Translations under genes and position numbers: made by a program
In this document: one piece after another, positions 9,661 through 23,051 of the stretch
Numbering within the stretch: position 1 is the first letter of the stretch
How the letters are laid out: each line of letters opens with the position of its first letter
Assembly (NCBI GenBank): GCA_000708835.1
Contig: DF237645.1
Span: 1-42,910 of the forward strand
Reading direction: 5' to 3'
Length of the DNA: 42,910 nucleotides
Origin: Klebsormidium nitens
Lineage: Eukaryota > Streptophyta > Klebsormidiophyceae > Klebsormidiales > Klebsormidiaceae
The notes under the pieces: model-generated
Seen by the model: only the letters and a program-made list of their open reading frames with translations
Told to the model about the DNA's origin: nothing
Databases searched by the model: none

Positions 9661-12600
9661 TCAGAACACTTTTCCAAAGCGTGCAACGCTGGACTCAATG
9701 AGCCCCTCGTGGGAGGCGTCAAACTCGAGCAGGCGGACTCCCCCTGGAGCGCTTTCGTCCAGCACAGTGTGCGCCTGCAGACACGGCGGCCGGGAAAATG
9801 AGCAGGCAAGTATCAGGCAGAAGAACCAAAATCCTTTTTCCTGCGACTAAGCATACGGGGAACATGCCAGGGAGGCGTGAGTTTGCTTCCTTCGCCGTTT
9901 CTTTCAGTACGAGGACGTCTGCTTTTGTCGTGAGCTGTACGAAACACGTACCTCATTGCAGGGAGTTCTAGAAAAATATGAGTGCAGATTCATTGGTCTA
10001 AAAAAGTCCCCTGAGCTACAACGGACCGCGACTGTAGAATTTCAGAAAGGCAAACGCTAACTTCGGAATCGCAACCAGCAACTTGACACTCGACGCATCA
10101 AAGCAGAGAAAGGACGGCCGCCAGCTGGCACTCTGCAGTGTCAGAGCCCCGAAGCAGGGGAACGTTACCTGGCAGAAGACGGGGCGCGGCTTCTTCTGCT
10201 CCATGACCACTCGGCGCAGCTGCAGAAAGTCGGGAGAGACTGTAGTAAGGTCGGCGTAGAGCGCCCCGCCACGGCCGATGTCAGCGGTGGCCTTGAACAC
10301 CTGCAGCTGCCGCAGGAACGCGCCCACCGCGGGGACGCCCACCGATGCGATTTTGGCGCGGTTCAGAACGACCACCGCGTCGTTGTCGCCCACCCACTTG
10401 ACCTGCACGGGGGCAGGCACATGATTCGGAGCAAGGCCGGAGCAGGTGAAATTAGACCGACTGTGTACCCGCCGCTTTCGAGTGGCCTTTGGCAGAGATG
10501 AGCCATCTGGCGATAGCTGGGTTAGCAAGGGAACAACGGACAACTACGAGCATCATAGCAAGAAGCCATTGCGAAAAGGAAAATAGGTGTATTGACTCTG
10601 GTCTGCATCTGCTGATTCATTTCGAACTTGCGTCTCATCCTTCTTGAGGCAACAAGAGCTTTTGCATTGCTTTTCTAGGGCCACGTGTCGCCGCAACTCG
10701 TGCTGCTCCCCGGTGCGTACCTGCACGAAGGGGTCCCCCGGCGAGGTGTCCCGCTGCGTGGCCCGCAGGAAAACGTTCAGAATGGCAAACCGCGCCTGCA
10801 TGTGCGCCTGCCGCCACGCGCGCGTCTCGGGGGTGTACATCTCGAGCGCGAGCAGGCCCCCGCGCGCCATGAGCAGCCAGTTGACGTACATCACATCGCC
10901 CGCCTCCTGCCCCTCGTGCCCGAAAATGGACAACACCTGCGAGGGAACAGGGGGCAGTGCGGCTTTAGAGTGCTGACGGCTTGCGGAAATAGAGCACATG
11001 CGTAAAGCTCTTCCTGTGGTGCAGCCAGGCGGAGGCACGTTGATCGTTGGCAAGCGCGACGAAAGGGTTGACGAGGTTGTGCGGCAGATTACTATATCGA
11101 CGCAGGCAAGGTCCACGAGAGCGGATGCAGCGAGTTACAGAGAATCATGCAAAGAAGCTGGGCCCGGAGGTTCGATAAGTGGCGGAGGGCAGAGATCCTC
11201 GGCTTGCTTCCCCAGAACGGACTCTCAGCCGACGTCTCGACGTACATTCAACCCTCGCCCCGGTTGCGGTTTATGGCTCTTCTGGCAGCGGTACGACTTG
11301 CAAAACTCTTCCGCCCCAGACCCATGATGCCCTGCACCGCGCTGACCTGCTCGTTCGCCGCGAGGAAGATGCCGACGCACTCGGCGCGGCACTCCTCGTA
11401 GCTGCTGCTGATGGCGCCGAACACGCTGTCCCAGCTCTGGCCCGCCTCGTACCAGCTGGCCACGGGGGCGCCCGTCTCCGGGTTTGCCAGGCTGCCGTGC
11501 GGAAAGTCGAAGACGCCGTCACTGCCCCGGTGGAACAGCTTGCCCGACCCGTGCCCCAGCAACTCGTGGCAGCCCACCTGTACCTGCGGGCCGGGGCAGG
11601 GCGGAACGGAACGAGTGGGTGGGGAGGGACACAGAACGGCAATGAAAGGCAATGAAAAGCGAGGGGCGGGGCAAGGGGCTGTTTCGCAGGATTAGAAATT
11701 AGGCTCCATCGTCTAACGCCTATACCAACGCCTGGCGGATAATATGAAAGTGAACTGCCTTGCCGGTGCGACTTGCGCTACGATTTTTCGAAGCAAGTAA
11801 TCCACTCCTGAAAGTCGTCTCCTTGAAGTCCCATAGACGACAATATCCAGCAACGGCCGCGGGCTCACCTCGAAGGCCTTTCCCTTGAACTCCTTCCACA
11901 GCTGCTGGTCGGCGTCTTGTAGAAACGGGACGCGGTCGTCGCTGTCCTTGGCGGCCAGCACGTTGCCCAGCGACACATTCTTGAAGCCGTCGTGCTGCCG
12001 CAGGTCGTCGTAGTTGGGGATGTTGATGCCCGCGGGGATGCCGCCGTTGGCGAACGCCACAACCTGTGCGCAGCCCACGAAAGGGAATGAAATAGGCGCA
12101 GGAACTCGATTTGAGAGACGAGGTGAGCATTCTGGCGAGCGAAAAGCGCCGGGCCCGAGCAGAAAGGTCGCAATTCATGAGAGGGGCAAGAAACGGACGG
12201 TTGGCAGGGGTCATGCCGTCGTGTGAAAATTGAGATGAGGACTTCAGCACGGCAGGATATTCAAATGGAAAACAAGCAGTCAACTTGATTACTCATGCAT
12301 CTCTGCCAGGTCAAGCCACGACTGCGCCGTGCAATCTACTCTTCTCTATCGCAACGCGGCAGGATATGCCCACCTCGAGGGAGGTGAAGTCTGGCTTGCG
12401 GAAGGCGTCCTTCTCGAACTCGCGCGGCCAGGGCAGCGTGGGCAGCAGCGCAGGCGCGGCCGCGACGAGCGCGCCGAACTTGGCGCTCTGTTCCTTGTTG
12501 ACCACCGCCACGAAACCCTCGAACTCGGCACAGGACCCAACCGGATCGCGATAGTTCTCAATGAACCTGCACCGCAAAGGCAAATCACACTCTGGGAACG

Positions 12601-15600
12601 ACGATCGAAGTCCTTTTCTCATCCTGTTGGTGAGAAGACGGCTGGACGGAACTTGTCTCAGTATTCTCATAATTTGAGGCACTCGACGCCATCCTAGCAG
12701 AGAAAGAACAAAAACAAGCGCACAAAGTGCAGGAAGCAGATTAAGAGTAGCTTCTTCCTCTCAGGTGCCTTTGAAGCAAGACCACGGCCGTTTGAGACTG
12801 GACACATTTCACAGCGAAGTCAAATAAGAAAGCTCCACGCGGCCCAACAACACAGCTAAAATTTCTCCACGAATAATCAAGCACTGCCAGTGGCTTCCGG
12901 GCATTCTTTGATGCAGGCTGGGGCAATCGAGCGCAGAACTGAGGAATACTGGGACAAACCGGGCGGGCGGCTCACCCGATGTTGGTCTCCACAACGGGCC
13001 CCTGGTCCTTGATCCAGCAGCGCTGCGAGTCCTTGTGGGCGCCGATGTCGCCCGTCTCAAAGTGCCGGATGTACCTGCGAGGTGGGCGAAGGTATCAGAA
13101 GATACACGGCATCAACAGATGGGCTGGCACGATCCTCAAGCATGACCACACGTAAATGTGAGCAAGGACGGGGGCTGATATTGGGAACTTTTGTGTGCCA
13201 GCCAGAGTCGCAGAGCCTGCTCCTTAGCCCGGACACCCTCCGATGCAGGTGTAGGCGGACGCGTCCGGAGTGACGTCAAAGGCGACAAAGGGCCGATCGT
13301 AGAAGCAATCTGGTCAGCAAAATTGACATAGCGCATGACCACGTGATACTGTCTTGTGACCGAAAACCAGGCTTCACCAGTCTATTGTCGCTGCGTTTTT
13401 CTCATATTGCCACGAACCCCTCCTTCGTCCTGAACGGAACTCCTCTGATACCGTCTAAATTTTAGCGACGTCTCAGCCTTTCCGGCGCAGAAAGGTATCA
13501 CAAAGCCTCGACTCAGGGCAACAACCTGCCTAATGCGAACGGCGCATAGAGACGGCGCCATGTTGCCTCACTCGTGGAGCATCTGCTTTTGGTTGTCGTT
13601 GGCAGCGTGCGGCAAGGCCTGCTTCAGGGCGTCCACCAGCACGCGCAGCTCCTCACAGTGGTCGCCGTATACCACGTGCACCACACCGCCGCCCTGCACG
13701 GAACCATGCAGGACCTGTTAACAACTTCTGCGCTCTCGCCTGAACGGGGCATTACGCGTGCCCAAAGGCTTCAGGATGTCGAGGATCAAGGGAAGCGATA
13801 CGGGGTTGCGGGGTACTCGTACATTTGCGACAAAGAGACGATAGCACCTCCAATCCCGCTATATTTCTCAATGCCGTGTGTTCTCCAGTTCGAGCTCCTC
13901 ATTTGAGTCACGTTTGCTTACAAAAATCTCCTCTTTTTGTCCTGATAGAATGTAGCTTGGCGTATTTCCTTTTTCACAGTAGTGAAACGAAAGTTGGAGC
14001 AGTGTGCAGCCGGGGTCCTGCCCGGCACGCGGCGCATACCTGTAGGGAATGCGACTCGACGGGCCGGGTGTGCGCCGAGGCGATGCGCAGGTCGTACTCG
14101 GGGAGCGCGCCTGCGGGCGTGTCGCGGCGGAAGATGCGCGTGTTCCACGCCTCAATTCCCGCCTGGGACATCCAACCCTGCCAACAACGACGATACGCTA
14201 GGAATGAACCGCAAGCTTCCAGGTGAAAGCCAATTTCGACGACGACGGAAAGTGAAGTTCATCTCACTTTACCGACAATGGATGGTCCCGTGCCTTGGAC
14301 TTGCCAGTGACGCATCTTCACAGTCGATGTATGTAACAATGTAACCTGGTGCGAAGGAGCTCGTTTTGGTCGGGATCAGGGCCTCGTGGTTCGAAGGGGG
14401 CGTTCTTGCGATAATTGCTTCGTCATTGAGCTAAACAGTGTCCCAACATTGGGAGGGCCGATTCGCCAAGGAACCCAGGCTAGCTACAATAGTTGTGCCT
14501 CTTCAGATAGTAGGTCGCAACTCCCCATGACAAGGATCAAGAGCAGCTTGTCAAAATAGCCTTTTCTTGTCTAACTCCACTTCTTCCCTTTTCAGCCTTC
14601 ACTGACTCTAGGGCTTTGCCCCCCACTCGTAGACCTGACCAATTCAATTTAAAAAGGCAGACTGCATAGAACCTCAGCAACGTGGCCTTTGCGACCCTCT
14701 CCCTTTAAGGTTTCGGCGCGGTCAGCAGTCAAGGGCGCCGGCCCTCACCTGCACGGCGTCGATCTCCGCCTTTTGGATGCCCGGCGAGTAGTAGCAGCTG
14801 ATGCCATCGGGAGCCAGGCCCAGCGCACGCTCGCCTGCACGAAAATTCGAAAACAATATTCTCACAGGCGCGGGGACGATGCAAAGTAATTGCGTCGCCC
14901 ACCAACGGAAATAGAGGACGAGCAAAGAGGACGAGCAACAGGTGCAGACCTGGTAGCGGGGCAGGGTGTGCGGCGGTCGACTTTGCTTGCCAACCCGCTG
15001 AGGCAACGTGTTCTTACCTGGTTCCAACGAGTAGGCCTTGGCGCCGTACTGGGACCAAAGTTGTTGCAGATGCTCCCGATCAGAATCCTGCCAACATAAC
15101 GAATAACAAACACTGAAACTTTTTCTAGCGCTCACATGAAGTTGCAAATCGAGGCGGCTCTCCCATGCTTAGAGGGCAGTGTAAAGCTGGCAGCGAGGAT
15201 GCGCACAAAGAAAAGCATGAAAACCGAATCCTCAAAATCATATCGTGGCTGCACATAGCAGGACGAATGCGTTTTCGACAACCAGCATCCATTTGGAATC
15301 CAGCCGGCAGCCCCCCTTCCGGCATACCTGCAGCGCGGCCTGTGCCAGGATGCGCTCCAGCTGTGCGCTGGGCAAGCCCGGGATGATCTTGCTGTCGCCA
15401 AAGCTGAGGTAGTTGCCTACACAACGAACACACAAATCAGCCACAGAGCAACGAGGCTCCCACAGAAGATACAAATGTCGATCTTATGTCGATCTTAATC
15501 CCAGCGTTGGCCAATGTCCCTCAAGTTTCTCCAGATTGTCTTGACCAGCTAGGTACACAGGGGCACTTTTGGAAACGTGTAAGGGTAAAAACCGGAGGGA

Positions 15601-17048
15601 ACAAAGTCGTGTTAGCATACACCCCTGAGTGGCGACTATGGACTGCTGTGGACTGCACGAAGCCCCCCTGAAGCGGAAGAGGAGAACAATCAGATACTTG
15701 AATGAAACAAGGTCGTCACTTGAGCTGTTAGCTGGCCAGATCCATAGCCCCACATCTCACCCAGATTTGCAAAGACGGCTGCTGCGTATGCGACAAACGC
15801 CTTCCACTCTTCCTCGCTGACCCCAGCACCCATGCTCCTTGCCTTGAGCTCTGCCACGGACTGCCCCGAGAACAGCAGCAGCAGCAGCTGCCCCAGCGGA
15901 GCGCTCTCCTGCACGAGGAGCCAACCGTGAGAAGCACACAAATCCGTGATGGGGGTGGGGGTGTGCCCACTAGGGCGCTCCGTGAAGGAGGGTCAGGGAG
16001 GCGCTTCAGGAAAGGGCAATCATGGAGAAAAGGCGACTTGATATTGCACATGCCTGGACAGCAGAAGACCCTGTAAACTTTGCTAGCTGAGACGTTCAGA
16101 TTCAGGACCCCGCTGTTCCACCGTTTGATCAGAAAAAAGAGGCTTACAACATGCCGAGAGCTTGGCAAGGCTAGTGATTTCATATGATTTACAAAAGTGG
16201 TGGTTCTTTGCGGCAGTACCTGTGAGAGCTGCACTGCACAGATCTTGGCCCCCGCCCATGCTGCAGTGGCAAAGAAGTGGGCGTACTGCTTCTCCTGCTC
16301 CGTCAAGCCATCCCACGCAGTCCTGAAAGCCCAATTAGAATGTTGCGCTCATGAATAGCTGACCTCCGTTGTGTTTGAAGCGGATGTTATAGCTCTTTCA
16401 AAGCGATTGCCCCACAGATTGTGCACGTAGAGACTGAAGACAAGCTGTGTCAGCAACCTGCGCGACCTCAAATGCCTGAGGTGAGATCTCAATCTGTTTC
16501 TTGGGAGTAGCCAATAATATTTGAGCAGAACAAAATCAGCCAAACATAAGGAGCAAAACAAAACCACCATAGTGACACCAAAATCCAATGGCACCTGCTC
16601 TCATATTGTCTGAAGCGCTTGGCATTGAACCCCTTAAGGCATTGATATTTCCCAAAGCATCACAGTGGCATTATGTGCGCTTGCAGCACACAGCCCCCAC
16701 TTCGTCAAGCAAGGTTCTAGCCAATTGACTCTTGAAAACCTTTCCCACAGACACAGAGGAGGACGAGCAATGCAAAAATCTCGGTTCTTCGTCGCAAGCT
16801 CAGCAATAACCGGCCGATCAACGCAGTTGAGCTCTGACCTCTCCGTCCTGGTGAACTCCTCAAACAGCTGGATGAATCTAGAAGCTCTCAATGTGTTGTG
16901 ACAAGCATGAGCGAGGGTATAGCTGCCCTCACCTGCACTCGAGCTTCGACACCGGGAGGTCCACCGAGGCAACGTGCAGCTTGCGCAGAGCATCGTCAAG
17001 ATCAGCTGGAGAAGAGGGCGCCAGCGCTCCTTCACGAGGAGGAGCCAT
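9661..17048 (-). CDS. DPP3: Dipeptidyl peptidase III (zinc metallopeptidase family M49)
   Basis: A complete gene of 15 exons, each checked for length and phase: 17048-16933, 16322-16220, 15908-15761, 15416-15328, 15087-15018, 14834-14749, 14177-14040, 13693-13572, 13074-12976, 12566-12374, 12063-11869, 11583-11347, 10936-10721, 10402-10169 and 9774-9661 (TGA). The product has 719 residues; human DPP III has 737. The zinc site is HELLGHGSG (His459, Glu460, His464) with the second motif EECRAE (Glu517). Other family-typical stretches are [46 protein letters not shown]-like [17 protein letters not shown] and [13 protein letters not shown]. The enzyme releases dipeptides from the N-termini of short peptides and is usually cytosolic. 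No signal peptide is evident and no Nudix domain is fused. Exon phases run 2,0,1,0,1,0,0,2,2,0 and then 0. The C-terminus (FGKVF) is shorter than in human. The ATG chosen is the first in the exon and directly precedes a DPP III-like N-terminus. Confidence 0.95.
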
Positions 17049-17323
17049 GCTCGTAGCTCCCGAGGGCAGGGCTAATTAGCGGCTCACCCTTGGATGGGCT
17101 GTTGCTGCAAACCTGGAGTTGCCACTTGGCGTTCCAACCACTGAACCAGGCAACTCTCTTCTCGAGCGAAGGCTCAGCTTGCTAGCGCTGCCCGATAAAG
17201 CCGGCATTGGCAGGATGTACCGACCAGGAATCGGAGGTTGGGGGGAGACAGCGAGAAAACGCATTTAACTACCGATCTCGATAGAAAAGACGGCACGTAT
17301 AGGCCCGTGATCGCTGAGACCCG
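17049..17323. promoter_or_regulatory. Short spacer upstream of DPP3
   Basis: These 275 bases lie between the DPP3 start codon and the stop codon of the next minus-strand gene, so they must carry the DPP3 promoter and leader plus the 3' end of the upstream gene. No individual element is clear. Confidence 0.4.
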
Positions 17324-17866
17324 TCACCAATTCGCCGTGGCTTCAGCGACGGCGTTTAGAACGGCGGCCGAGAGACACAAGAGCTCAAGCTCGGGTTCGC
17401 TGGGCCCCCCTGATTCGGTTGCCCAGAGCAATTGCGCCACGTTTGGCTGGTGCTGCACAAGAAAATGTTTTGCCAAGCAGAGAAGGTGGGGCAGTGATCC
17501 ACCAACGTTTTCAAATCCTGCCGCCAACATTGTTTGACCACGTATACACCCTCACAGCAGGAGCGCTTGTGTAGAACTTGTCTAGCTTGCCTTGGTGGAT
17601 CCTGCCATCTTGTCTTTCTTACCATCGGGGTAGCGGTCGAAGTTGCCAAGGTAAGCTGCCAAGTCCAAGCGTGAGGCTGCAGCCACATTGGAGCTGCCCT
17701 TGAAGTCAGCGCTGAAACAGAGGACGGCAGTGCGTGGAGTCAGCGTGTGCAGGTGGGTATGCTGACGGGGTCTGACTGCTGCAAGCCAAGTGGTTGATGG
17801 AGGCTCATAGAAGGAGACAGCTGAGTTCGTGAGCCTGTTCCAACATTGGTCCTGCCATACCACCAC
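17324..17866 (-). CDS. 3' end of an unrecognised minus-strand gene
   Basis: Two coding blocks join in phase: an upstream block ending at 17623 (donor GTAAGA, phase 1) and a terminal exon 17517-17324 ending in TGA. The joined C-terminus contains SSNVAAASRLDLAAYLGNFD, RYPDGFENVGGSLPHLL, CLAKHFLVQHQPNVAQLL and a Leu/Ala-rich helix-like end (ELELLCLSAAVLNAVAEA). The reading frame is open upstream to about 17866. It may be one exon, or two separated by an intron ending at the TTTCAG near 17712. Earlier exons could not be identified in 17867-18780, so the true start is unknown. I do not recognise the family; the helical, HEAT-like look of the end is only an impression. Confidence 0.5.
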
Positions 17867-18786
17867 TGTCAGGGTGTTTTGAAGGGGAGCTGGCTTTTTG
17901 TATCTACTACTGAGTTCAGAAGGACATATTCTCTCCCCGCTGTGAACTTTGGTGACCAGACAACCCCCAAGTGTGTGGCATCATGTCATTGACATCAGCC
18001 TAGACTCAAAAGAAACCGCTTGCAGCTCTAAAGACTTGGTGATTTTGGAGAATTTGTCAGGTCAAGAACGTTCAAAGCAACATGGTTGGTCCTGTAAGTT
18101 CTACGTGAAACTTATCAAGTAGTTAGGCAGACACTAGATCTTCCTGGGATTCCTGCATGCATGAGGGCTCATAGCCGTTGCTTCCGTCACACTCTAGCCT
18201 CGAACTTTCATCAGAGACTTGAAAGCGCTGGAAGGACTGGGATCATGAGTCCTTTGTGTCTTTTTGAAGATCTGACACTCCCTTCATCAAGTCAGGCACG
18301 ATGTGTCACCTTAGAGAAGCGTATGAGAGGAGAATGGAACAGGTGATTCTTTTCTCCAAAGTATTCACACCCTCTTGAAGACCCCAGTTCTTAAGCCCCT
18401 TCACATTTTAAGATATCAATATCAAGCTCTGCTCCTTTCAAGTGCGTACATCCATATCCATATTCATATCCATAACCTGGTATGCCAAGGGTCGTGGCCT
18501 CCATCATGGTGGATTCCCCCACCAAGGACCCCCAAAACAGGGCTCAGGATGCTGTGGATCGGTCCCCTGCCATTTCTTCTGTTTCCTTGACCTTTTTTTC
18601 TGGGGTTTGTCTGCTTAGGCAAGTTGCACCTCCACACCAAACATTTCAACAGATCAGGCTTAGGAAACGGCACGCTTAGAAACGGCACGCCTTTCAGCCC
18701 TTGCTCAGGGTCTGCGCCCTACCTTCTTTTCATCATCATTTCAACAAGATTGTTGACACTTTGTCTGGCTTGTCGCTGATGCAGGG
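17867..18786. other. Unassigned spacer, possible upstream exons
   Basis: This 0.9-kb stretch should hold the 5' part of the minus-strand gene ending at 17324 and the promoter of the plus-strand PQQ-type gene. I could not defend any exon. A minor CATATC-like run (ATCCATATCCATATTCATATCC) lies near 18450. Confidence 0.4.
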
Positions 18787-21706
18787 ATGGGGGCCTCCCC
18801 CTACCTGGCCCTGGTGGCCCTCCTCTTCCTTGCATCAACGATGCCCGCTAGCGCCCAGTCCGTTCTGCAGTACCACAACAGCGGGACGCGCAGCGGCCTG
18901 TATGTGGACCCCCTATTCAACGCCAGCAGTGCACCCACGCTGGTGCTGGACCCCACGTTCAACGTGACCATCCCCGGCCCAGTGTATGCGCAGACGCTGT
19001 ACCTGGCCAACAGCAGCCTGGCCGGCAGGGACGTCATCTTTGTGGCCACTGAGCAGAACCAGGTATGCTGTTGGGCCACACGGAGCGACTCCCCTTGACG
19101 TTCCTAGGGCTCTTTGGGTATGTACGCACTTGGTCGCTGCGGGGTTGGGGGGGGGGGGCAGTGTTTTCGCAGCATACAGGAACCTGCTTCAGGGGACGAA
19201 GTCGTTAACTGAGAGGGCCCTGCCTTGATACAATATGACTCAGGTGACAGATTGTCTGACATAGAGAACAGCCTCTGTGTTTAACCACTTCTTCTCCTAT
19301 CTCACTCCAGCTCTTCAGGACTGCCCAGCTTGCGATTCCTGATTGTGCCCTTCCTTGTCAGGTCCTGGCAGTTGATGCTCGCTCGGGGGTCACTCTGTGG
19401 AACCGCACGCTGGCCCCCCCGGTGAACGGCAACATCCTGCTGTGTGGCAACATCAACCCGTCCGGCATTACGGGGACGCCTGTCATTGACACGCAGTACG
19501 GCATCATCTCGTTTGTAACTCTCACCAGTGCCAATGGCACCCTGGACGGCGTGCGCTCCCTGGCGTGGGCGCTCTCCGTGCTAAACGGGGCCGTCATGCC
19601 AGGCTGGCCCATCGACATCCAAGCAGCGCTCACCGCGCAGGTCAGGCACCACGTTGGGCGGAAGACACGAAGCTGCCTGTCATCATATGATACTTTGGCA
19701 AACCCATGAAGGCTTCAGCCGAAGGCCATGATTCTTCTATAATTGACAATCCGAAGAACCCCGCAAACTGTTTCATAAGCTGTTAAAATATCTGTTGCAT
19801 GCCACACCCCTCCTCCTCAGGCGCAAAAATCCCTGTAGCTTTTCTCCAGAGACCAGCTGAGCTCGTTCTGAACTGCCCCAATTCTTTTCCTGCGCAGAAT
19901 TACACCTTCATCTCCTCCAACCAGCAGCAGCGCGGCGCCCTGACGCTGCTCAACGGGACCGTTTACATTCCGTATGGTGGTCTCGCCGGGGACTGTGCCG
20001 AGTACTACGGCGTGGTGGTGGGCATCCCGCTGCGCACGCCCAGCGCGGTCCAGGCCTACGTCTCCAACGGCTACAAGGGTGGCTTGTGGGCGACCCCGGG
20101 CGTGTCCACCGACGGGGTCAACATTTTCGGAGCTGCCGGTAAGCCAGCCGTGCTGAGGACCGCGCTTGTTGTTCTAGAGAGCGATTCTCTTGAGGAGAAT
20201 GGCTCGGGAGGGCCTTGCAATCTTGGCGTTGTGGTTCCTCATTAGTTCTGCTCTTTGCTGCAAGGACCTGCTCGGATGACTTCAAAAGTTCCTCAATCAC
20301 TTCGTTCGGGTCTCACGACACGGTTTTCTATTTCGCAGGCAACACGGGCAGCCTTACCGGTTTTGCTGCCCCAGAAGTGTGGAGCGGCGGCGAGGCATTG
20401 CTCCGGTTACAGCCGGGCCCTGTGTTCACCAACTCCACCCGCGACTTTTTTGCACCCGCCGATTGGCGCGCGCTGGACGATGCGGACACGGACATCGGCA
20501 GCAGTGCCGCGCTCCTGGTGGACCTGCCCGGGGCAGTCCCGTCCGCGCTGGCGGTGGCCATGGGCAAGAACGGAGTGGTGTACTTGACAGACAGGAACAA
20601 CCTGGGGGGAGTTGGCGGGGAGCTCTTCCAGGCCAAGGTCAGTGACCAGCCGCAACGAAGATTTTGAAAGAATATTTTTGCCACTAGCGTTTGTGCTTGA
20701 AGTGGGCTGTCTCCAGCGATTCGACACAAAGGGCACTTGGGAGAAACCGAGGAACAAAGGCGCAATGGAGAGACCTTGGAGTATATCATAACCCGCTGCG
20801 TGGTTGTGCGGATTGCACTTAGTCTGCGTTCTGCAAGGCAGCCCTTTTCTCTGAGAGGTTGCCAAAGGTAATGATAAGTGGATGACAGTCGTCCCGTCGC
20901 CTGTCCGCCCAGGTGATGGCCAGCGTGATCATCAGCACCCCAGTGGCGTACAACACGTCCAACGGCACCTTCCTGGCCCTCGCCAGTACTCCGGGCGTGG
21001 GCTGCCCCCCCGGCCAGGCCGGGGACATCGTCGGGCTGCAGCTGCGCGCGGGTGCGCCGCCCAACTTCACGGTCGCCTGGTGCGCCGCGTCGCGCTCCAC
21101 CAGCAGGACGGCTCTCGTCGTCACCAGCCCAGGCGGCAACGGGACCGCCATTGTGTGGGTGCTTGGTGAGCCATCGCGACCAGCCGACCCAGCAAAAGGG
21201 GTCAGCAAGTTTACAGCTCAGCCATATATCCGACACTTGGAATTTTTGTAGCTGATGTGGTGAACTTATCTTGTACTGGCGTGCAGTTTCCAGGCGAAAA
21301 GTAGGAGCCTTGGTTAAGATTCGGCCGCTGTCGCCGAGATGCTCAACATCTCTTTCCGGGACTTTTGACTCGTCTCCCTGGAGTGCGAACTCGACCGTTG
21401 AGTCGCTGCGCCACGCCTGCAGGCACTGGGGGACTGCGTGGCTTCGATGGTGTGACGGGGCAGTTGGTGTACAACGGGACGGCGACCTTCCCGCTGCTGC
21501 GGTCGTGGCAGACGCCGATTGTGGCCAAGGGCCGGCTCTATTTCGCAGACGATACCCGACTGTATGCGTTCAAGCTGGCGGGGGCCCCGGACCTACCCGT
21601 CGCCAACAACAACACCATACAGTCCCTGCTGAACGCAACGCTGACCCGGGGCCCTGTTGTTCTTCCAAATGGGACCTTAGGAAACTTAAGCGGAACATTG
21701 GGTTGA
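18787..21706 (+). CDS. Secreted PQQ-type beta-propeller protein
   Basis: Six exons join in exact phase: 18787-19062, 19362-19640, 19898-20138, 20339-20637, 20913-21165 and 21423-21706 (TGA), giving 543 residues. The first ATG opens a clear signal peptide (hydrophobic YLALVALLFLAS, then an Ala-x-Ala site before QS). Blade-like repeats of the PQQ / quinoprotein class are visible: VLAVDARSGVTLWNRTL, LSVLNGAVMPGWPIDI, NGVVYLTDRNNLGG and LRGFDGVTGQLVYNGT. Many N-x-S/T sequons (NAS, NVT, NSS, NRT, NGT, NYT, NST) suggest a secreted glycoprotein, perhaps of the wall or extracellular matrix. Several cysteines (ILLCGNIN, GDCAEYYG, VGCPPG, AWCAAS) could form disulphides. Whether it binds a quinone and has dehydrogenase activity cannot be told; many eukaryotic members of this fold are only structural or binding proteins. 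There are no flanking genes with a related role. Confidence 0.8.
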
Positions 21707-23051
21707 TCTGAAAGTGAGGTTTGGTATATCTCCGAGGGTTGTCATTGATTAGAAAAGTCGTTTATCAGAAATGAGCTCTTTTGCCATAGACGCTAATTGC
21801 TGCGATCAAGTGGGTGATTGAAGCGCAAGAACCAATTCATCCCCAGCCTATATAATTTGTGAGCGTAATTAGTCAGCTTGATTATGAATTGTTGCGCTCT
21901 CATTGAAACTTGCTTATAATTCGATCTGCAAAAACTTCGGCTGCCTTCGTACAATAGTAGGTGAGCTCGCATTTGTAACCAGTTATTTTCAACCAGTCGA
22001 ATGAGAACTTAACTTAAATCCGTAGGTAGCGTTAAACTGTTTCTTCAGAGTTTTGAGAGCCACAGGAGTCTTAAACTATAAATGCTGATTTGTTAATAAG
22101 CTTCTTCTAGGCTTGTTTCCAATCAAGGCGCATGCAAAACTTCTGGGGCCGTTATCGATTGGATTCAGCAGCAAGTATGGTTGCTAATGTGAGTCCCCTC
22201 TTTCGCTCAAACTGTACCGCGGGACGTACTGAAGCATGCAGCATGGTCCGACCGTCATTTCCTTAACGTGAACTGTAGAGTTTCTCGAGAAAATTGAGCC
22301 GGCTCATGCAGGCGGTGTTGTACTACTGAGAGCGGCCGACGTATACCGTACTGATGCAACAAATGTTGGTAATTCATATATCAATCAAAATGTTCGGTGC
22401 ACATTCTCTTGAATTTAAAATTCCGTAGTTACAGCTAATCACATGTGAGCCGACTCGCGAGCCATACTCGGCACTCTCATCCGGCACACATATACGCCAT
22501 CATTGCGCGCACAGAATCATTCATGACTATAAGTCACCGTCAGCTTGAGTACTATATAGAATGATCGCGACGTCAGGCTCATGCATGAACGTTCGCGGTC
22601 TATAGCGCGCCTGTGCATCAGTGCCTAACGCGTAGAGCTACAATTGAATAGGCCGCAGCTTACGGCAATGATGACCAAAATATGTTCCGCGAGCGCGCAG
22701 GTATACTATAACCGCAGCGGGCGGCAATTGGCGGCCCATAAGAGTTTACGAATTAAGCAATGGCTTAATTATATATTCGTAACCAAGCCACGGCGGCATG
22801 CTCATACGCAACAAAGAAATTTCTGAATGCTGCGCATGTGCATGGTGGCTTGGCCTTACATATATAAGCCATGTTGCAATTCGTATTGCATGCCAGTGCG
22901 TGGGATATGCCATTGATATCATATCCATCCGCTGGCGCGCCGCATGCCACGCCCCAAGCACTATGTGGTAACCGTTGATTTACGACCTGCCACCCCAACT
23001 AACTCACCCGTCTCAGGCCATGATGCACCATCACGTCCGACCAACCGACAA
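21707..23051. other. AT-richer non-coding stretch with palindrome-rich part
   Basis: No exon is supported. The first half is AT-richer than the neighbours and contains the 3' flank of the PQQ-type gene. From about 22440 to 22960 the sequence is dense in short palindromes (CATATG, GCGCGC, ATATAT, GGCGCGCC, GCATGC), much like 27840-28530 and 41880-42900. Confidence 0.5.
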
